DNA of 7,208 nucleotides from assembly GCA_005879065.1 (NCBI GenBank), contig VBLU01000010.1:1-7208 (forward strand), given 5' to 3'. The position numbers and the translations under genes were made by a program. This document shows positions 6,041 through 7,208 of the stretch, piece by piece (positions within the stretch are counted from its first letter, which is position 1; each line of letters starts with the position of its first letter). A model generated the notes under the pieces. That model was given only the letters and a program-made list of their open reading frames with translations, was not told where the DNA came from and searched no databases. Source of the stretch: Methanobacteriota archaeon (GTDB lineage: Archaea > Thermoplasmatota > Thermoplasmata > RBG-16-68-12).

Positions 6041-6730
6041 TCACCTCGATGCGTCTCCGAACATCTTCCTCAACTTGATGGACTCCCCGCAGTTGAACAC
6101 CGCGTCGATGGCAGCCAGATTGGGTATGAACTCGCCGAACAGCTGGGGATAGGGGGTCGGCGTGAACGCGTCGTAGACCAAGCGGACGTCGGTGAACTGG
6201 CTCTCGTCGAGGTAGTCGTGGCCGCCTTGGCCGGAGAGGTACGTATCGCCCCCCAGGCTTCGGACCATGTGGATGTTCTTGGCCGTCGCATCCTCCGTTT
6301 GCGGCGCGGGCAATTCCGACGCGTGCACGATCTTCGTGCGAATCGAAAGCCAGCGGGCGACGAGGGCGATGAGCGCCTCGTTCAAGTCCGCGAGCGACGT
6401 CCAGGGCTTCTCGAGGACGGCGTGGATTTCCTTCTCGTAGGACGCATAGCACGGCGCGCGTCGGTAGTTCGCATCGAGCGCTTGCCGATGCCGTAGGGCC
6501 CAGGGTCCGTCGACGATCTGGACGTCCCGGAGGGCGCGAAGCGTCGAATGCTGAACCGGGACTGTCAGCCACTGCGCTCCCTGCGGCGTCTTGATCCGGT
6601 TCCGATTGTGAAACCCGAGTTGCTTCGAGTACTGGGCGGTATCGTAGAGGACGAGCACGTCCGCATTCGCCATCTTGTGGAAGAACCCCAGGTAGGGGAG
6701 GTAGTTCGGCTGGTGGATCGTGACGATCAT
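6041..6730 (-). CDS. WbqC-family protein
   Basis: The family (WbqC-like, PF08889) is found in O-antigen and other polysaccharide or glycoconjugate gene clusters; its reaction is not established to my knowledge. From ATG 6730 the protein has 229 residues. Diagnostic blocks are the N-terminal IHQPNYLPYLGFFHK (5-19), ADVLVLYDTAQYSKQ (23-37), the basic loop NRNRIKTPQG (42-51), WLTVPV (54-59), YLSGQGGHDYLDE (about 163-175) and the final FNCGES. No signal peptide or membrane segment is seen, so it should be cytoplasmic. Longer starts at ATG 6757 and GTG 6787 exist, but the family begins at the MIVTIHQP strand and GTG 6787 lies just 6 nt beyond the TATA-like box, where transcription would not yet have begun. 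No strong SD precedes 6730. It is the first gene of the four-gene operon. Confidence 0.92.
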   Translation of the reverse strand: MIVTIHQPNYLPYLGFFHKMANADVLVLYDTAQYSKQLGFHNRNRIKTPQGAQWLTVPVQHSTLRALRDVQIVDGPWALRHRQALDANYRRAPCYASYEKEIHAVLEKPWTSLADLNEALIALVARWLSIRTKIVHASELPAPQTEDATAKNIHMVRSLGGDTYLSGQGGHDYLDESQFTDVRLVYDAFTPTPYPQLFGEFIPNLAAIDAVFNCGESIKLRKMFGDASR

Positions 6731-6793
6731 TCGACCGCTCTTGGCTCTCGAAATCATCCGGGTAGAGGTAGTACGTGTCTGGAACACGGTCCC

Positions 6794-6801
6794 TTATAAA
6801 A
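6794..6801 (-). promoter_or_regulatory. TATA-like box ahead of the WbqC operon
   Basis: TTTTATAA reads from 6801 to 6794 on the minus strand, an A/T island in very GC-rich surroundings. Archaeal TATA boxes lie about 25 bases before the start of transcription, which would place that start near 6770 and leave a leader of about 40 nt before ATG 6730. The upstream element is GAGGGG, without the adenines often seen in a BRE. A small inverted repeat, CAGT TC ACTG (6807-6816), lies just upstream and could be a regulator site. A bacterial -10 element is the alternative reading. Confidence 0.45.
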
Positions 6802-6860
6802 CCCCTCAGTTCACTGTCCCAGAATTCCGACCGATCCCCGTCGTCTGGGGCCGAGATGGC

Positions 6861-7208
6861 TCACTCGAGAAGGTCGACGACACGGGTCCCTCTCGGTCGC
6901 GACACGCGCTTCCACTCGTGGCTCCCCACGCGGAGGACGGTGACGCTTCCCGCCACGGTCCGGAATCCCGCCGCCCGGTGGGCTCTCTCCGAGGCTTCGT
7001 TGTCCCGGGCGATCGTCGTGTACAACCTCGAGAGGCCCCGCGCTTCCGCCCATTGCTTTGCGGCCGCCACGAGCGCCCCGAAGATCCCCATCCTTCGGGA
7101 GTCCGGCATGACGAACACGTTGTGGATGTACGCCCCGGACGGATCCCGGGACACGTTCACGACGTGGTTCACTTCGCGGACGAGATGCGTCCCTCGGGTG
7201 ATCCAAAG
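6861..7208 (-). CDS. GNAT-family N-acetyltransferase, cut by the right edge
   Basis: Enzymes of this fold move an acyl group from acetyl-CoA to an amine. The frame is open from the last base of the window to TGA 6861-6863, giving 115 residues without the true N-terminus; the internal GTG at 7172 is not a likely start because GNAT-like sequence (LWITRGTHLVREVNHV) continues above it. Motif A is seen as YIHNVFVMPDSRRMGIFGAL, with the CoA-binding R-x-x-G-x-x loop in which Phe takes the usual last Gly or Ala, a variation known in this family. Motif B follows as LYTTIARDNEASERAHRAAGF, the common 'N..a...y...GF' end. It is on the same strand as the WbqC operon but 130 bp upstream of it, with the TATA-like box between, so it is probably a separate transcript. 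The substrate is unknown. Confidence 0.88.
   Translation of the reverse strand, partial: LWITRGTHLVREVNHVVNVSRDPSGAYIHNVFVMPDSRRMGIFGALVAAAKQWAEARGLSRLYTTIARDNEASERAHRAAGFRTVAGSVTVLRVGSHEWKRVSRPRGTRVVDLLE

Noticed and set aside
6008..6078. Plus-strand AAGGAGGT followed by ATG and a 20-codon frame
   Set aside because: The SD-like sequence touches the ATG with no spacer and the frame is antisense to the PIG-L start and the WbqC end; it reflects Leu-Leu codons on the minus strand.
5346..6572. Minus-strand open frame of 408 codons across the PIG-L and WbqC genes
   Set aside because: Out of frame with both genes, which have definite catalytic or family motifs.
1..7208. Mobile element, CRISPR array, tRNA or toxin-antitoxin pair
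   Set aside because: No transposase or integrase motifs, no regularly spaced repeats beyond the one short tandem, and no cloverleaf-like segment were seen on either strand.

Overview
This is a GC-rich window of seven genes, six of them on the minus strand, with no rRNA, tRNA, CRISPR array or insertion sequence visible. The organism cannot be named from sequence alone. A TATA-like box (TTTTATAA) sits at archaeal spacing in front of the best-defined operon, and the proteins look prokaryotic and environmental. I favour a high-GC uncultured archaeon (Thermoplasmata-like) at modest confidence, with a high-GC bacterium as the alternative. Several genes have good Shine-Dalgarno (SD) sequences.

Layout, left to right. 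Bases 1-126 (+) hold the last 41 codons of a gene ending toward the reader, probably a glycosyltransferase. It converges on a GT4-family glycosyltransferase at 185-1318 (-). A gap of about 240 bp with a strong inverted repeat separates this from a second GT4 glycosyltransferase (1558-2655, -), whose likely start codon is ATT behind a near-perfect SD. Next comes a 189-bp gap with a short tandem repeat.

Four tightly packed minus-strand genes follow, transcribed from right to left: a WbqC-family protein (6041-6730), a PIG-L/LmbE-type deacetylase (5339-6025), an unrecognised 510-residue protein with a zinc ribbon and BshC-like sequence patterns (3817-5349), and a proline dehydrogenase-family flavoprotein (2845-3804). 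Gaps are 15 nt, an 11-nt overlap and 12 nt, and the only promoter-like signal lies ahead of WbqC, so they look like one operon. A GNAT acetyltransferase, cut by the right edge, lies upstream of that promoter.

Taken together the window looks like part of a surface-glycan or glycoconjugate locus. The combination of GT4 glycosyltransferase, PIG-L deacetylase, a candidate amino-acid ligase of BshC type and a GNAT enzyme also parallels the logic of bacillithiol and mycothiol synthesis (glycosylate, de-N-acetylate, attach an amino acid, acetylate). That parallel is inference. The 510-residue protein and its operon are the most interesting part of the window.
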